64,000 nucleotides of DNA from an uncultured Lachnospiraceae bacterium (GTDB lineage: Bacteria; Bacillota; Clostridia; Lachnospirales; Lachnospiraceae), in the NCBI GenBank assembly GCA_946414885.1, contig CAMKQH010000017.1:1-64000 (forward strand), written 5' to 3'. The notes below the pieces were generated by a model. It ran no database searches, had not been told where the DNA came from, and was given only the letters and a program-made list of their open reading frames with translations. The position numbers and the translations under genes were made by a program. Below are positions 11,537-20,139 of the stretch, one piece after another (the stretch's first letter is position 1; each line of letters begins with the position of its first letter).

Positions 11537-11743
11537 TCAGGAAATGGACGTCAGGAAATTAACGCCAAACTTGAAACCATAATCAAGAATGGCAATGATA
11601 ACTCCCAAAACAATCGAGATGACGGTGACTACGACCGACTGCTTAATCGCGGACTTTCTGTCAGGCCAAGTAATCTTCTTATATTCAGACTTTAAACCCT
11701 TCCAAAAACTGGGCTTAGCCTGCTTCTCTGAAGAATCTCCCAT
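11537..11743 (-). CDS. secE: Preprotein translocase subunit SecE
   Basis: 68 residues. A short amphipathic segment SEYKKITWPDRKSAIKQ is followed by a single membrane helix VVVTVISIVLGVIIAIL. The WP motif in the cytoplasmic helix is diagnostic. Part of the SecYEG channel. Located between rpmG and nusG as usual. Confidence 0.95.
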   Translation of the reverse strand: MGDSSEKQAKPSFWKGLKSEYKKITWPDRKSAIKQSVVVTVISIVLGVIIAILDYGFKFGVNFLTSIS

Positions 11744-11782
11744 AATAACCTCCTAACAAAGTGCTTCTTCGTCGTGCTATGA

Positions 11783-11932
11783 TTATTTGGTTTCCTTGTG
11801 AAGAGTGTGAGTCTTGCAGAATCTGCAGTACTTCTTGGTCTCCATTCTGTCAGGATGAGTCTTCTTATCCTTGGTAGTATTGTAGTTACGCTGTTTGCAT
11901 TCGGTACATGCCAGAGTGATTTTTGTACGCAT
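11783..11932 (-). CDS. rpmG: 50S ribosomal protein L33
   Basis: Not correctly represented in the ORF track (the ORF at 11692-11976 is in another frame). The minus strand encodes 49 residues starting [20 protein letters not shown] and ending THTLHKETK. The CTEC and CRFC pairs form the zinc-binding, C+ type of L33. It is the first gene of the secE-nusG operon, behind a good promoter. Confidence 0.93.
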   Translation of the reverse strand: MRTKITLACTECKQRNYNTTKDKKTHPDRMETKKYCRFCKTHTLHKETK

Positions 11933-12008
11933 TTTTCTACCTCCACGTATCTTTGATCATACACATTTTTAGTCAAAAAAAAAGAGCTAAAATTCTTCTC
12001 GCTTGACT

Positions 12009-12038
12009 ACTATATCACGTACCGTGACAATTCGTCAA
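12009..12038 (-). promoter_or_regulatory. Promoter of rpmG-secE-nusG operon
   Basis: Minus strand -35 TTGACG, 18-bp spacer, -10 TATAGT, about 75 bp before rpmG. Confidence 0.7.
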
Positions 12039-12073
12039 TCATTTTTTTAGCCCTTTTATAAATTCTTTTTGCT

Positions 12074-13237
12074 TTACTTCATATTTTCCACGAGTTCCAA
12101 GGCAGAGGCGATGACTTTGTCCATGTCGTAATAGCGATACTGTCCAAGCCTTCCGCCGAACAGGACGCCCCGTTCACGTTCCGCAAGCTTTTGGTAGCCG
12201 GCAAAGAGTTCATTGTTTCTGTCATCGTTGATCGGATAATAGGGTTCGTCGCCGCGCTTCCACTCTGCAGGGTACTCACGCGTGATCACGGTGCCCTCCC
12301 CCTTGCCGAACTCAAAATGCTTGTGCTCGATGATCCTGGTATAAGGCACCTCGCGCTCCGTATAATTCACCACGGCGTTACCCTGGAAGTTGTCACAGTC
12401 CGGGAGCTTCTCCTCCTCAAAGCGCAGGGAACGGTACTGAAGCTCTCCAAGTTCATATCCAAAGTACTCGTCGATCATGCCCGTGTACAGTACGTTGTCA
12501 AATGTATCCCCGCGGTCAGAGCTCTCAAGCTCTCCGCTGCAGTTCACGCCGCCCCTTCCCGGCACCTTTGCTCCGGTCGAGGCAACAAATTCCTTGTAGC
12601 TCACGCCAAGCTTCACGGGCGTTCCCTCAAGCAGCTTTTCGACGATCGCCGTATAACCGCCCACGGGGATTCCCTGCCATCTGTCCGTAAAATAATTGTT
12701 GTCATACGTAAAACGCACGGGAAGTCTTCTAATAATGAAGGAAGGAAGCTCCTTACAGTCCCTCCCCCACTGTTTCTCCGTATAGCCCTTTACGAGCTTT
12801 TCGTAGACGTCGCGCCCGACCAGCGACAGCGCCTGCTCCTCGAGATTGCGCGGCTCCGTTATGCCACACTGCGCCTTCTGCTTCTCAATGATCTCCTTCG
12901 CCTCACTTGGAGTGCGGATTCCCCACATCTTACTGAAGGTATTCATGTTAAAGGGAAGATTGTAGAGTTCGTCCCCATATACGGCGATGGGGGAATTCAC
13001 GTAATGATTAAACTCCGCGAACTGATTCACGTAATCCCATATTTCCTTATTAGAAGTATGAAATATGTGAGCGCCGTACTTATGTACCTGGATCCCCTGC
13101 CACTCCTCCGTATAAACGTTGCCGCCAAGATTCTTTCTTTTATCTATGCAAAGGCATTTCTTCCCCGCCTTTTTCATCTCATGGGCAAAAACCGCCCCAA
13201 ACAGACCCGTCCCCACAATCAAGTAATCGTATCTCAA
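12074..13237 (-). CDS. glf: UDP-galactopyranose mutase
   Basis: Flavoenzyme converting UDP-galactopyranose to UDP-galactofuranose for surface glycans. The N-terminal FAD-binding motif DYLIVGTGLFGAVFAHE, the LGGN motif, and the C-terminal GGRLGQYRYYDMD stretch are family hallmarks; length (about 387) is typical. The track start is a GTG at 13249 without a ribosome site. A TTG four codons later gives MRYDYLIVG, with GAGGTG just upstream, and matches the family N-terminus better. It follows the HTH gene immediately, so the two are probably coupled. No other glycan genes are adjacent. Confidence 0.93.
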   Translation of the reverse strand: MRYDYLIVGTGLFGAVFAHEMKKAGKKCLCIDKRKNLGGNVYTEEWQGIQVHKYGAHIFHTSNKEIWDYVNQFAEFNHYVNSPIAVYGDELYNLPFNMNTFSKMWGIRTPSEAKEIIEKQKAQCGITEPRNLEEQALSLVGRDVYEKLVKGYTEKQWGRDCKELPSFIIRRLPVRFTYDNNYFTDRWQGIPVGGYTAIVEKLLEGTPVKLGVSYKEFVASTGAKVPGRGGVNCSGELESSDRGDTFDNVLYTGMIDEYFGYELGELQYRSLRFEEEKLPDCDNFQGNAVVNYTEREVPYTRIIEHKHFEFGKGEGTVITREYPAEWKRGDEPYYPINDDRNNELFAGYQKLAERERGVLFGGRLGQYRYYDMDKVIASALELVENMK

Positions 13238-13245
13238 GTTGCACC

Positions 13246-13608
13246 TCACTTATCCGTCGTCTTTGGTTTTTTCTTTACAGCCTTGTACTTTTCAATCTGC
13301 GCGAAGTCATCCATGAGGGCCAGGATTTTTTCCTTCCCCTCCTCATTTAGCTTCATATAGTTCTGCATCACCCTGTTCTCCAACACCAGCGCGCTTAAGG
13401 ATGCATCCTTTTCCAAATAGGAAAAGTCTACGGGATTCAAGCTCAGCTCCTCGCACATTTTCATTACCGTGCCGTATGCCATGCCTTCCACGCCGCGATC
13501 AAGCGCCGTCACGACCGTGCTGTAAGGAATCCCAAGTTCCAAAGCAAACGATCTGACGCTCTTGTGTTGCCGCAAGATTTCTTTTCTAAGAATTTCTGCT
13601 TTTGTCAC
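13246..13608 (-). CDS. Small HTH (XRE-like) transcriptional regulator
   Basis: About 120 residues. The N-terminal half reads as a Cro/C1-type helix-turn-helix (RSFALELGIPYSTVVTALDRGVEG). The C-terminal half is Lys/Glu-rich. The start is taken as GTG (TKAEILRKEILR) with GGCGGTGG 4 bp upstream rather than the upstream TTG of the track. Its stop lies 9 bp before the proposed glf start. It may control glf or itself; targets are unknown. Confidence 0.75.
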   Translation of the reverse strand: MTKAEILRKEILRQHKSVRSFALELGIPYSTVVTALDRGVEGMAYGTVMKMCEELSLNPVDFSYLEKDASLSALVLENRVMQNYMKLNEEGKEKILALMDDFAQIEKYKAVKKKPKTTDK

Positions 13609-13706
13609 GTAACCACCGCCTTCAAAAAACAATACGCGAATAGCATATCACGTTCCCCGGCGTCACCACAACCTTTTTTACGAAATTTCATCAAAAAATA
13701 TACTGT

Positions 13707-14177
13707 TTATTGAATCCCGCATTCGCGGAATGCAAGGAGTGCAATAACGATCCCATATGCAAACGCAACGTAAGGCACGAATGCCACGGGCTCGCGCAGG
13801 TTTCCGCGCTCATTTACGTTTCGCCGGATCACCTGCACGGCCGCCAACGCCCCAAATGCCGTCAAGGCAAGCATGAGATACTCCTCCATTCTCCCCCCAA
13901 AGGCAGCAAGCGCGACGACGGCACAAAAGAACGCATGACAATCTGCCAATCCATATGCTTTGGAAAACAAACCGTATTGGAGCAATCCAAAGAAGAACAA
14001 TTCCCCGAGATACTCCCAAGGCCGGTCCTGGCGAAGGCACAAGGCGGCCAATCCCGCACCCAGCGCGATCCACCAGAAAAACCGGTGAACCTGCTTCCAT
14101 TTACGGTCCTCCGCCGCAGCACCCAAAAAGGCCACTCCGTGTATTACAAGAAAAATCCAAGCTAATGCTTCCCTCAT
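13707..14177 (-). CDS. Prepilin peptidase-like membrane protein (A24/TadV type)
   Basis: 156 residues with about five hydrophobic segments. The segment SKAYGLADCHAF resembles the first aspartate motif of type IV prepilin peptidases (GxGD-like), and VAFVPYVAFAYG resembles the C-terminal region. TadV/CpaA-type peptidases are single-domain proteins of about this size. It lies at the end of the Tad operon, 20 bp after the large surface protein, and would process the Flp-like prepilin. The second catalytic aspartate is not obvious, so activity is inferred from context. Confidence 0.7.
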   Translation of the reverse strand: MREALAWIFLVIHGVAFLGAAAEDRKWKQVHRFFWWIALGAGLAALCLRQDRPWEYLGELFFFGLLQYGLFSKAYGLADCHAFFCAVVALAAFGGRMEEYLMLALTAFGALAAVQVIRRNVNERGNLREPVAFVPYVAFAYGIVIALLAFRECGIQ

Positions 14178-14196
14178 GTCTTTTCTTTCCGTATCG

Positions 14197-16317
14197 TCAT
14201 CGTAATCTTGTCCTGAGCTCTTCTAACACGCTGCCTGCCACGGACAAATGCGGCCTGCATTCCAATGTCATTTCTCCTTTATAAGCCCGGACCGTGATCT
14301 GCCGTTCCCCGTCTCCTTCCAAATACAAAGGAATCATGAATTCCATTTCTTCCCGCACAAGTTCCAAGGGAATCTCATAGGAAAACAGCCTTGGCAGGTC
14401 CGGATTGTCTTCTGCAAAGCTTTCCGGCCATTCAATTTCCAGCTTCCTGGCAAATCCCTTCACGGTGACAATCAATATTCCTGACTCTCCCCTTTGAAAG
14501 ATGGGATCGTGCGGTGAAAGCATGCGGACGATCTTTGCCTCCAGCGCAAACTCCTGGACCTTCTTCTCCCAGACCGTCTCATTTCCAACGCGGTCCCTCG
14601 CCTTTACAAGGATCCGTACGTCACCGCCATACAGATCCTCCTCCGGCGAAGGCAGGATCCTGACGTGGCCGTCCGCCTCCGGATAAAACGTCTCCGTCCT
14701 TCCATGATCCATATTCACGATTTCCACTTGAAAGGAAGCCGTCCCGCTCAGGGCATCCTCAGCCCAGAGTTCCATCAGCGCAACGTCTCCCCCTTCCTCG
14801 CTCCCGGCAAACTGATCCGGGATGCTTTCCGTTCCGAATATCAGGGGGCCCTCTCCGTCCCCCGTAAGGAGAATGGAGTTCCTTTCGTCCGCCGCCCGCT
14901 CCGAGCGTACTTCCTCATCTTCCATCCTTACGCCGGCACCGGGCGTTACCCGCATCTGCTTTCCATTTCCCGCAAAATCCATGGTAAATCCTTGCGTGAT
15001 CAAAACCTGTTTCATGCCATCCTTCCGAAGCGCCTGCGCGTAGTTACCGGGCCGAAGGGTACCCGTACCCGTCCTTTCCCGTGCAAGCGCCTCCGAAGGG
15101 ATCGTCAGCTCGCCTGCAGATTCCTCACCGCGCGGTACGAAAATGGTGATCTCACTCCCTGCGACCGCGGATGTCATGCCTGAATCTTCTATGTCTGAAT
15201 CTCTGGCCAGGAATCGAAGTATGTCGATCTGCTGCTTTTTCCCCTTTTTAACTTCCGCCATAAAAGCCAGCGTAAATGGCGTCACGCCGTCGGCCTTGAC
15301 AAAAAAACCTCCCTCGCCGTCCCCTGCAACGCTCCCGTATTCCGTGCCGTCAACCAGAGAGCAGATCTCTATGGGCGCAGTAAGAATCTCCCGCTCCGTC
15401 AGCGGTCTTCCGGCATCCGGTTCCCATATGGCATACAGCCGGATGATTCCCATTCCCGTTGCCGGATCATAATTCTCCTCTGACAGGTTCAAGACCGCCT
15501 GCCCGTCTCTGAAGCTTTCCCCGCTCCCGTCAGGCTCTGTATTCCATTCGGCGAATTGCCATCCTTTTCTTTCATAAGCATTTGGCGAAAGTGCTTTTTG
15601 TGCTCCGACGTCCTCCCCTTCATAGAGCTCTTCATTATTATATAAATGAAAACTCGGCTGCATTGCTCCTTCCGCGTCGTCCGCATTAGGCAGGTACAAG
15701 ATTTGATAACGGTTTACGGATATCCCCTTGCAGACATGCCTCACTTCCGCGCCTTGCTCCATGTGATTACAGGTCGGACACAAGTAATAATAATCCAGAT
15801 CCAGGTTGATCGTCGTCAGTCTCCCCACCACGTCACGGCTGAAATAAAACAATATGGATCCCACGATCCCGCCGCAATCCTCACAGTATGGGTTCCAACC
15901 GGAATAATAGCTGGAACGACACCTGTTCCCTCCTCCGGGTACCCCGTGAAAACCAGGTACCTCCACGTGAATGCACTGAGCATGGGCGTGCCGCACCTTC
16001 CAATGGCTGATGGGCACGATGCCATGTCTCTCATAGGAATACGCATGCTCGCCGCGCCCGGGCTTCTTGGGCTCCCGCTTTTCTCCCGTGATCACTTCCT
16101 CCCCCATGGCATACCAACAGGCAGGATTCACGGCGTTCCGCGCATCCCCTGGCCTGGGAAGCGCCTCTTGGATCGTCCACGCCATGCCATCCGGCGAAAA
16201 CTTGATGAGGGGCTCCGGGGTACCTGCGCCATGTAAGATCCGCGCCGGCAGCAGTGCTACCAATGCCGCGAGCAAAAGAAATTTTCCCCACCGAAAAAAA
16301 CACATCCGTTTATTCAA
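14197..16317 (-). CDS. Large secreted protein of the Tad locus
   Basis: About 706 residues. A TTG start at 16317 is chosen because GGGAGGG precedes it; the track start at 16341 is an upstream TTG lying in cpaB. An N-terminal signal-like segment (FLLLAALVALLPARILHGAG) is followed by a Cys-rich stretch with CEDCGG and CPTCNH that could bind zinc. Next comes a Listeria/Bacteroides-type InlB B-repeat (GWQFAEWNTEPDGSG...LYAIWEP), then several beta-rich domains resembling Ig-like modules. No C-terminal anchor is visible. Its place in the operon suggests an adhesin or tip component of the pilus. No clear family assignment. Confidence 0.75.
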   Translation of the reverse strand: MNKRMCFFRWGKFLLLAALVALLPARILHGAGTPEPLIKFSPDGMAWTIQEALPRPGDARNAVNPACWYAMGEEVITGEKREPKKPGRGEHAYSYERHGIVPISHWKVRHAHAQCIHVEVPGFHGVPGGGNRCRSSYYSGWNPYCEDCGGIVGSILFYFSRDVVGRLTTINLDLDYYYLCPTCNHMEQGAEVRHVCKGISVNRYQILYLPNADDAEGAMQPSFHLYNNEELYEGEDVGAQKALSPNAYERKGWQFAEWNTEPDGSGESFRDGQAVLNLSEENYDPATGMGIIRLYAIWEPDAGRPLTEREILTAPIEICSLVDGTEYGSVAGDGEGGFFVKADGVTPFTLAFMAEVKKGKKQQIDILRFLARDSDIEDSGMTSAVAGSEITIFVPRGEESAGELTIPSEALARERTGTGTLRPGNYAQALRKDGMKQVLITQGFTMDFAGNGKQMRVTPGAGVRMEDEEVRSERAADERNSILLTGDGEGPLIFGTESIPDQFAGSEEGGDVALMELWAEDALSGTASFQVEIVNMDHGRTETFYPEADGHVRILPSPEEDLYGGDVRILVKARDRVGNETVWEKKVQEFALEAKIVRMLSPHDPIFQRGESGILIVTVKGFARKLEIEWPESFAEDNPDLPRLFSYEIPLELVREEMEFMIPLYLEGDGERQITVRAYKGEMTLECRPHLSVAGSVLEELRTRLR

Positions 16318-16331
16318 GCATATCCCTCCCG

Positions 16332-17000
16332 TCATTCCCAAGCCTTCACGACTCTAAGCGTTCCCTTTTCGAGACGTGAATAAAACTCTTCCACGTTCTC
16401 CTTGTCCAAAAAGACGTTGATCCTCTGCGCCGAGCCCGCAAGGTCCGCGTTCTCAATATATCCTCCGCTGGCGTTAAACACTTGTTGGACATAGACGTTT
16501 TCCCAGATCAAAACCGTTTCCCCGTCCTCTTCCGACGCATAGACGTGGATCCTGTCTCCCGCCCGCAGGACGCCTCCCACAAGCTGGCTGAGATCCTCCG
16601 CGCGAAACCCGGCGATCACTGGTTCCTTCATGCCTGCCGTGACCTCGTTGATCGTTTGGAACATTCCCGTCGTCAGCATGGCCCCCTGATCCACGTGACC
16701 GGCGGCAATCCATCCCGCGATCTCTTCCGTCTTACGTATCGCCGTCTCGGGAATCAGCTTTGCGTCCATCTCGGTCACCACCAAGTATTCTCCCGCATTT
16801 TCCTCCGTGATCAGTTGTCCCTTCGGAACGTCCTTCGCGGCAAAGCAGACTTCCCCCTTCTCATATTCCGCGAGCATGCTCTTTTCTGCCTGCAGAAGCG
16901 CCGCGTAAATCGCCGCCGTCGCCAGAAACGCTGCAAATATGGCTCCCGTCCAAAGCTTGACTGCCTTGACTGTCCCTGTTTCCGTCTTTTTCCGTCCCAT
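16332..17000 (-). CDS. cpaB: Flp pilus assembly protein CpaB/RcpC-like (SAF domain)
   Basis: 222 residues: one N-terminal membrane helix (AIFAAFLATAAIYAALL), then a SAF-type domain (CFAAKDVPKGQLITEENAGEYL) and a CpaB-type region with ...LRAGDRIHVYASEEDG. CpaB proteins assist Tad pilus assembly at the cell envelope. AGGAGG precedes the ATG. The gene lies 15 bp after the pseudopilin-like gene and abuts the large secreted protein. Confidence 0.8.
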   Translation of the reverse strand: MGRKKTETGTVKAVKLWTGAIFAAFLATAAIYAALLQAEKSMLAEYEKGEVCFAAKDVPKGQLITEENAGEYLVVTEMDAKLIPETAIRKTEEIAGWIAAGHVDQGAMLTTGMFQTINEVTAGMKEPVIAGFRAEDLSQLVGGVLRAGDRIHVYASEEDGETVLIWENVYVQQVFNASGGYIENADLAGSAQRINVFLDKENVEEFYSRLEKGTLRVVKAWE

Positions 17001-17015
17001 GTCTTCCTCCTTCCT

Positions 17016-17603
17016 TTATTCTTCTCCCGCGACGTCGACCAGCTTTCCCTTTCTCGCGGGAATCTCCATTCCAAACAATCCCCTAAGAACGTAGCTGACC
17101 TCTCCGTAAACGCCGGTCTTTTCCACGGGTATTCCGTTTGGAGCCAACACTTCCCCTTTCCTTCCCGTGACCGTCTCTTCCCTTCCTCCGTCCAGCCTGC
17201 GGCTTACGACCACTTCCCCCGTGACGTTATAGACGGTGTAGTTTTCAACCGTGACCATTCCGGAAATCAGCCTTTGATTTTCGCATTCCCATGCCTCATT
17301 CAATCCGAGATTTGCCTTGAGCGCCTCGCGGTATCTTTCATATGCCTCCCTGTCATCCGCGATCCTTACCGCGTGCGTCCTTCCATATTCCCGGACGTCG
17401 ATCAGTGCCGACGCAAGGCCGGATGCTGCCAGCGCATCCTCCAGATAGCGGCTTGAGGACCGGATCATCTCCATCTGCAAGAATCCGAAGAGCAACACGC
17501 CCAAAAACAGAATAAAAAATAAGCTTGCGCAAAGCGTAACCTGTCCTCCGTCCCCGCTTACGTTAATGCTTTGCCGTTGAGACCCTCGTCTCCTCCACTT
17601 CAT
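17016..17603 (-). CDS. TadE/TadG-like pseudopilin (larger)
   Basis: 195 residues. After a basic N-terminus there is one membrane helix (GGQVTLCASLFFILFLGVLLFGFLQ) with the Glu/aromatic-type transition ELM... typical of pilin-like proteins, then a globular domain. The position between the smaller TadE-like gene and cpaB and the single N-terminal helix fit a minor pseudopilin. Overlaps the end of the upstream gene by 41 bp, indicating translational coupling. Confidence 0.65.
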   Translation of the reverse strand: MKWRRRGSQRQSINVSGDGGQVTLCASLFFILFLGVLLFGFLQMEMIRSSSRYLEDALAASGLASALIDVREYGRTHAVRIADDREAYERYREALKANLGLNEAWECENQRLISGMVTVENYTVYNVTGEVVVSRRLDGGREETVTGRKGEVLAPNGIPVEKTGVYGEVSYVLRGLFGMEIPARKGKLVDVAGEE

Positions 17604-17958
17604 ACTTTCCGTCCACCTTCCCCGTGATCATCAGCCGGATCCGCGCACCGTAACCGACCGGCGCCTTCGTCGTTCCCTCCAGGCTGACGTTCTGAATCCC
17701 CTGCACCTCCAATTCCTTTCGGAGAAGCTCTTCGTCCGCATCCGTGAGATACCCGACCGTCTCCATGCGAAGCACGTAATTTCTTGCCAGTTGCCCCATT
17801 TCCGTCTTCTTGTTGACTAGCCGGACGCAGTCCATAAAGTAAGTCATGACCGTCACCATGGCCAAAATGCAGATTCCGACGGACAGGAGGTCGCCTATGC
17901 TCCCCTCCTGCCCCGGAATCCTTTTTTGTGCCGCCAATTTCCTTCGAAGAAGGCCCAT
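17563..17958 (-). CDS. TadE-like pseudopilin (smaller)
   Basis: 131 residues from the ATG at 17958, which has AGGAGG 8 bp upstream; the track uses a GTG three codons earlier. One membrane helix near residues 22-40 (IGDLLSVGICILAMVTVMTYF) preceded by a basic N-terminus, then a small soluble domain. Resembles TadE-family minor pilins in layout. Part of the Tad operon. Confidence 0.65.
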   Translation of the reverse strand: MGLLRRKLAAQKRIPGQEGSIGDLLSVGICILAMVTVMTYFMDCVRLVNKKTEMGQLARNYVLRMETVGYLTDADEELLRKELEVQGIQNVSLEGTTKAPVGYGARIRLMITGKVDGKYEVEETRVSTAKH

Positions 17959-17970
17959 GCGGCTCACCTC

Positions 17971-18276
17971 CTAGGTCCTGGTTCCGGACAAGATGTTAGT
18001 TGCTTCCCTTGTCATGGACGCCACAATGGATTTGATAAATTCCGAAAGGCTGTTCTTCATAACAACGCACAGAAGAAGCGCGATAATACAAAGTCCCACG
18101 GTCACCAATATGCCGTCGATGCCGGGATCCGTCGCCATTCCCCTTTCCTTTACTGCCACCGCCCTTCTTGCCAGGGCCTCCCTTGTCCGTCGCCATCCCG
18201 CATACGTGGCAGCTCCCAGCCTGCTGCCCAAAAGCCAAAGCTTCAAAGTCTCCAAAATCTCCATGATTTCCTTCAT
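17971..18276 (-). CDS. Flp-like major pilin candidate
   Basis: 101 residues. The C-terminal half (GIDGILVTVGLCIIALLLCVVMKNSLSEFIKSIV) is a single hydrophobic helix followed by an amphipathic tail, as in Flp pilins. The N-terminal 45 residues are much longer than the normal Flp leader, and there is no exact G/XXXXEY cleavage motif. It therefore may be an atypical pilin or a membrane linker. AAGGAGG precedes the start. It lies between tadC and the pseudopilins. Confidence 0.6.
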   Translation of the reverse strand: MKEIMEILETLKLWLLGSRLGAATYAGWRRTREALARRAVAVKERGMATDPGIDGILVTVGLCIIALLLCVVMKNSLSEFIKSIVASMTREATNILSGTRT

Positions 18277-18339
18277 ATCGTAATCCTCCTTATATATGAT
18301 TGTCTTGTTGTTTTCCAGCTTAAGTCCTTCCCCTCACGC

Positions 18340-19176
18340 CTAGAAGTGCAAGGCCGCCGCAAACATTTGCGTCACGCAGGCATACAGGATCACTCCCATG
18401 ATCGCCACGAGGATCCCTAATTGATAAAACGTCACGCTGCGGTCCAGTGCTTCCTTTTTCTGACTCAACACGGATGCCTCCATGTCCTTGATCTGCTCGG
18501 ATAAGTCATTTAGCAGTTCCACGGATAGCCCGGATTCCATCGCCTGCACAATGATCATGCAAAGGGAATCCACATATCTGTTGTCAAACTTTTTCTGAAA
18601 GCTCTCCAGCGCCGCCCCAAGGTCGGAGTGCATCACCAGGTCACCCGAGAGTTCCAAAAGCGCCTGCTTTAGGCGCCGTTCCCGGACGCTACCGTAAAGC
18701 TCGGCCAGGGCATCCGTCACGAACACGCCCGCCCTTGTCTGGATCTCAAGGGAATGGTAAGTATGCTTTAGGTCAGGCAGCATTTTCAGATTATCCTTCG
18801 CATTCACGTAATGGATCAGTCCCCCCGGCAGACAGAAAAAAGCAACCCCCGCCACGATCCCGTACGTTGGCGCCATCACGGAAAACGCCATAAACCCCGC
18901 CGTTCCAAGAAAAATACGGCTAACCTGATATGCCAGCGGTCCAAACTTCTCTCCCACGTGATACCGGGCTCCGTTTCTCGTGAGCCACTGTTGCGTCTTC
19001 TCATACCAAGCCAGGTTTCTTCCCTTCGTCGCCATCCGCTGTATCATTCCGTCAAAGCCCTGGCGCCCGGCGCCCTTCGATAACCCCGTAAGTCCCAGCG
19101 TCATCACCCACGTAAAGGTTATGCCGCAAAGCACCAGCCCGCATATTTCCACTGCATTCATTTCCCTGCCGATCAT
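18340..19176 (-). CDS. tadC: Tad platform protein TadC (T2SF domain)
   Basis: 278 residues. Hydrophobic segments near the N-terminus, in the middle and at the C-terminus surround the type II secretion F domain (LEIQTRAGVFVTDALAELYGSV and ALESFQKKFDNRYVDSLCMIIVQAMESG). It pairs with TadB as the inner membrane platform of the pilus machine. Start is either ATG 19176 or the Met five codons later. Confidence 0.85.
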   Translation of the reverse strand: MIGREMNAVEICGLVLCGITFTWVMTLGLTGLSKGAGRQGFDGMIQRMATKGRNLAWYEKTQQWLTRNGARYHVGEKFGPLAYQVSRIFLGTAGFMAFSVMAPTYGIVAGVAFFCLPGGLIHYVNAKDNLKMLPDLKHTYHSLEIQTRAGVFVTDALAELYGSVRERRLKQALLELSGDLVMHSDLGAALESFQKKFDNRYVDSLCMIIVQAMESGLSVELLNDLSEQIKDMEASVLSQKKEALDRSVTFYQLGILVAIMGVILYACVTQMFAAALHF

Positions 19177-19188
19177 GCTCCTTCTCCC

Positions 19189-20139
19189 TCAACTCCCCAG
19201 GCGATATGCCTGCATCAAAAACAAAAATGCGATTCCGCCGACGATCCCAAGTGCCACGCGCCCCGGGATGGAGGTAAACAGAATGCTCCAGACTGACGTC
19301 TCCAGAAGACCGTTTACCGTGATCAGCGCAAACACGGACATTCCCAAAAGCAACGTCATGTTGATCCCCGCTTCCCGCAAAAGGCTCTTCCTCTCCCGCA
19401 CGCTCTTTAGATAATCCCTCATGCTCCTCCGGCTAAACTGCACCAGCACGGAGAAATCCGCACTGTACCTGCTGCTGACCTCAATGTTGCGCACAAGCTC
19501 CTTGAATTGTGGATGCTCGATCCTCTCCGCCATGGACAGCAAAGCCATTCCCACGTCACCCGTGGTCTGCGCCTCGACGCAGCAACGCTCCAGCGCGCTC
19601 CTCAGCGGCTCGTCCATGAACTTGCTGATCTGGCTGAACACGGCGACCACGTCTCCCGCCGTCACGCTGTAATTCCCCAGGAAATCCAACAGCTTCATCA
19701 AATTCTCATTGACGGCGCGCATCTCCAAGGCCTTTCCCAGCGTGATCACGCCCCACTCAGCCAAAAGAAGTAATACCACGCCCAAAAGTCCCGTCATCAA
19801 GCCGCCCATGGCGGTGCCTGCAAGAAAACAGCCCGCGCCTGCCAATATCGTAAGTAACACAAAGCTCTCCGCCCCCAGAAAAGGGAACCTCCGGAGCAGC
19901 CCGCCATAGCATAGCTGTCTTTCCAGGAAAAACCAAAAGCCTTCTTCCTTCTCCAGTCTCGTCAGCTTGCTCCGGCTCAGAAGCAGGCGTTTTCTTGCCG
20001 CCTCGTCCACGCTGCTCTTTGTTCTTTGCAGGAGCTTTTGCAGCAGCCTAATCCTCCCCATGCGGTAAAACGCCAGGAAGCATCCGGTCCACAGCGTGAC
20101 CAAGATCGCATGGCGATAAATTTCATAAAAGTCTCTCAT
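19189..20139 (-). CDS. tadB: Tad platform protein TadB (T2SF domain)
   Basis: 316 residues with a T2SF domain (FLGNYSVTAGDVVAVFSQISKFMDEPLRSALERC) between membrane helices, matching TadB. It overlaps the 3' end of tadA by 17 bp and is followed 13 bp later by tadC, so the three are translationally coupled. Confidence 0.85.
   Translation of the reverse strand: MRDFYEIYRHAILVTLWTGCFLAFYRMGRIRLLQKLLQRTKSSVDEAARKRLLLSRSKLTRLEKEEGFWFFLERQLCYGGLLRRFPFLGAESFVLLTILAGAGCFLAGTAMGGLMTGLLGVVLLLLAEWGVITLGKALEMRAVNENLMKLLDFLGNYSVTAGDVVAVFSQISKFMDEPLRSALERCCVEAQTTGDVGMALLSMAERIEHPQFKELVRNIEVSSRYSADFSVLVQFSRRSMRDYLKSVRERKSLLREAGINMTLLLGMSVFALITVNGLLETSVWSILFTSIPGRVALGIVGGIAFLFLMQAYRLGS

Noticed and set aside
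11692-11976. 94-residue ORF across secE and rpmG
   Set aside because: Wrong frame; the real genes are secE (11537-11743) and L33 (11783-11932).
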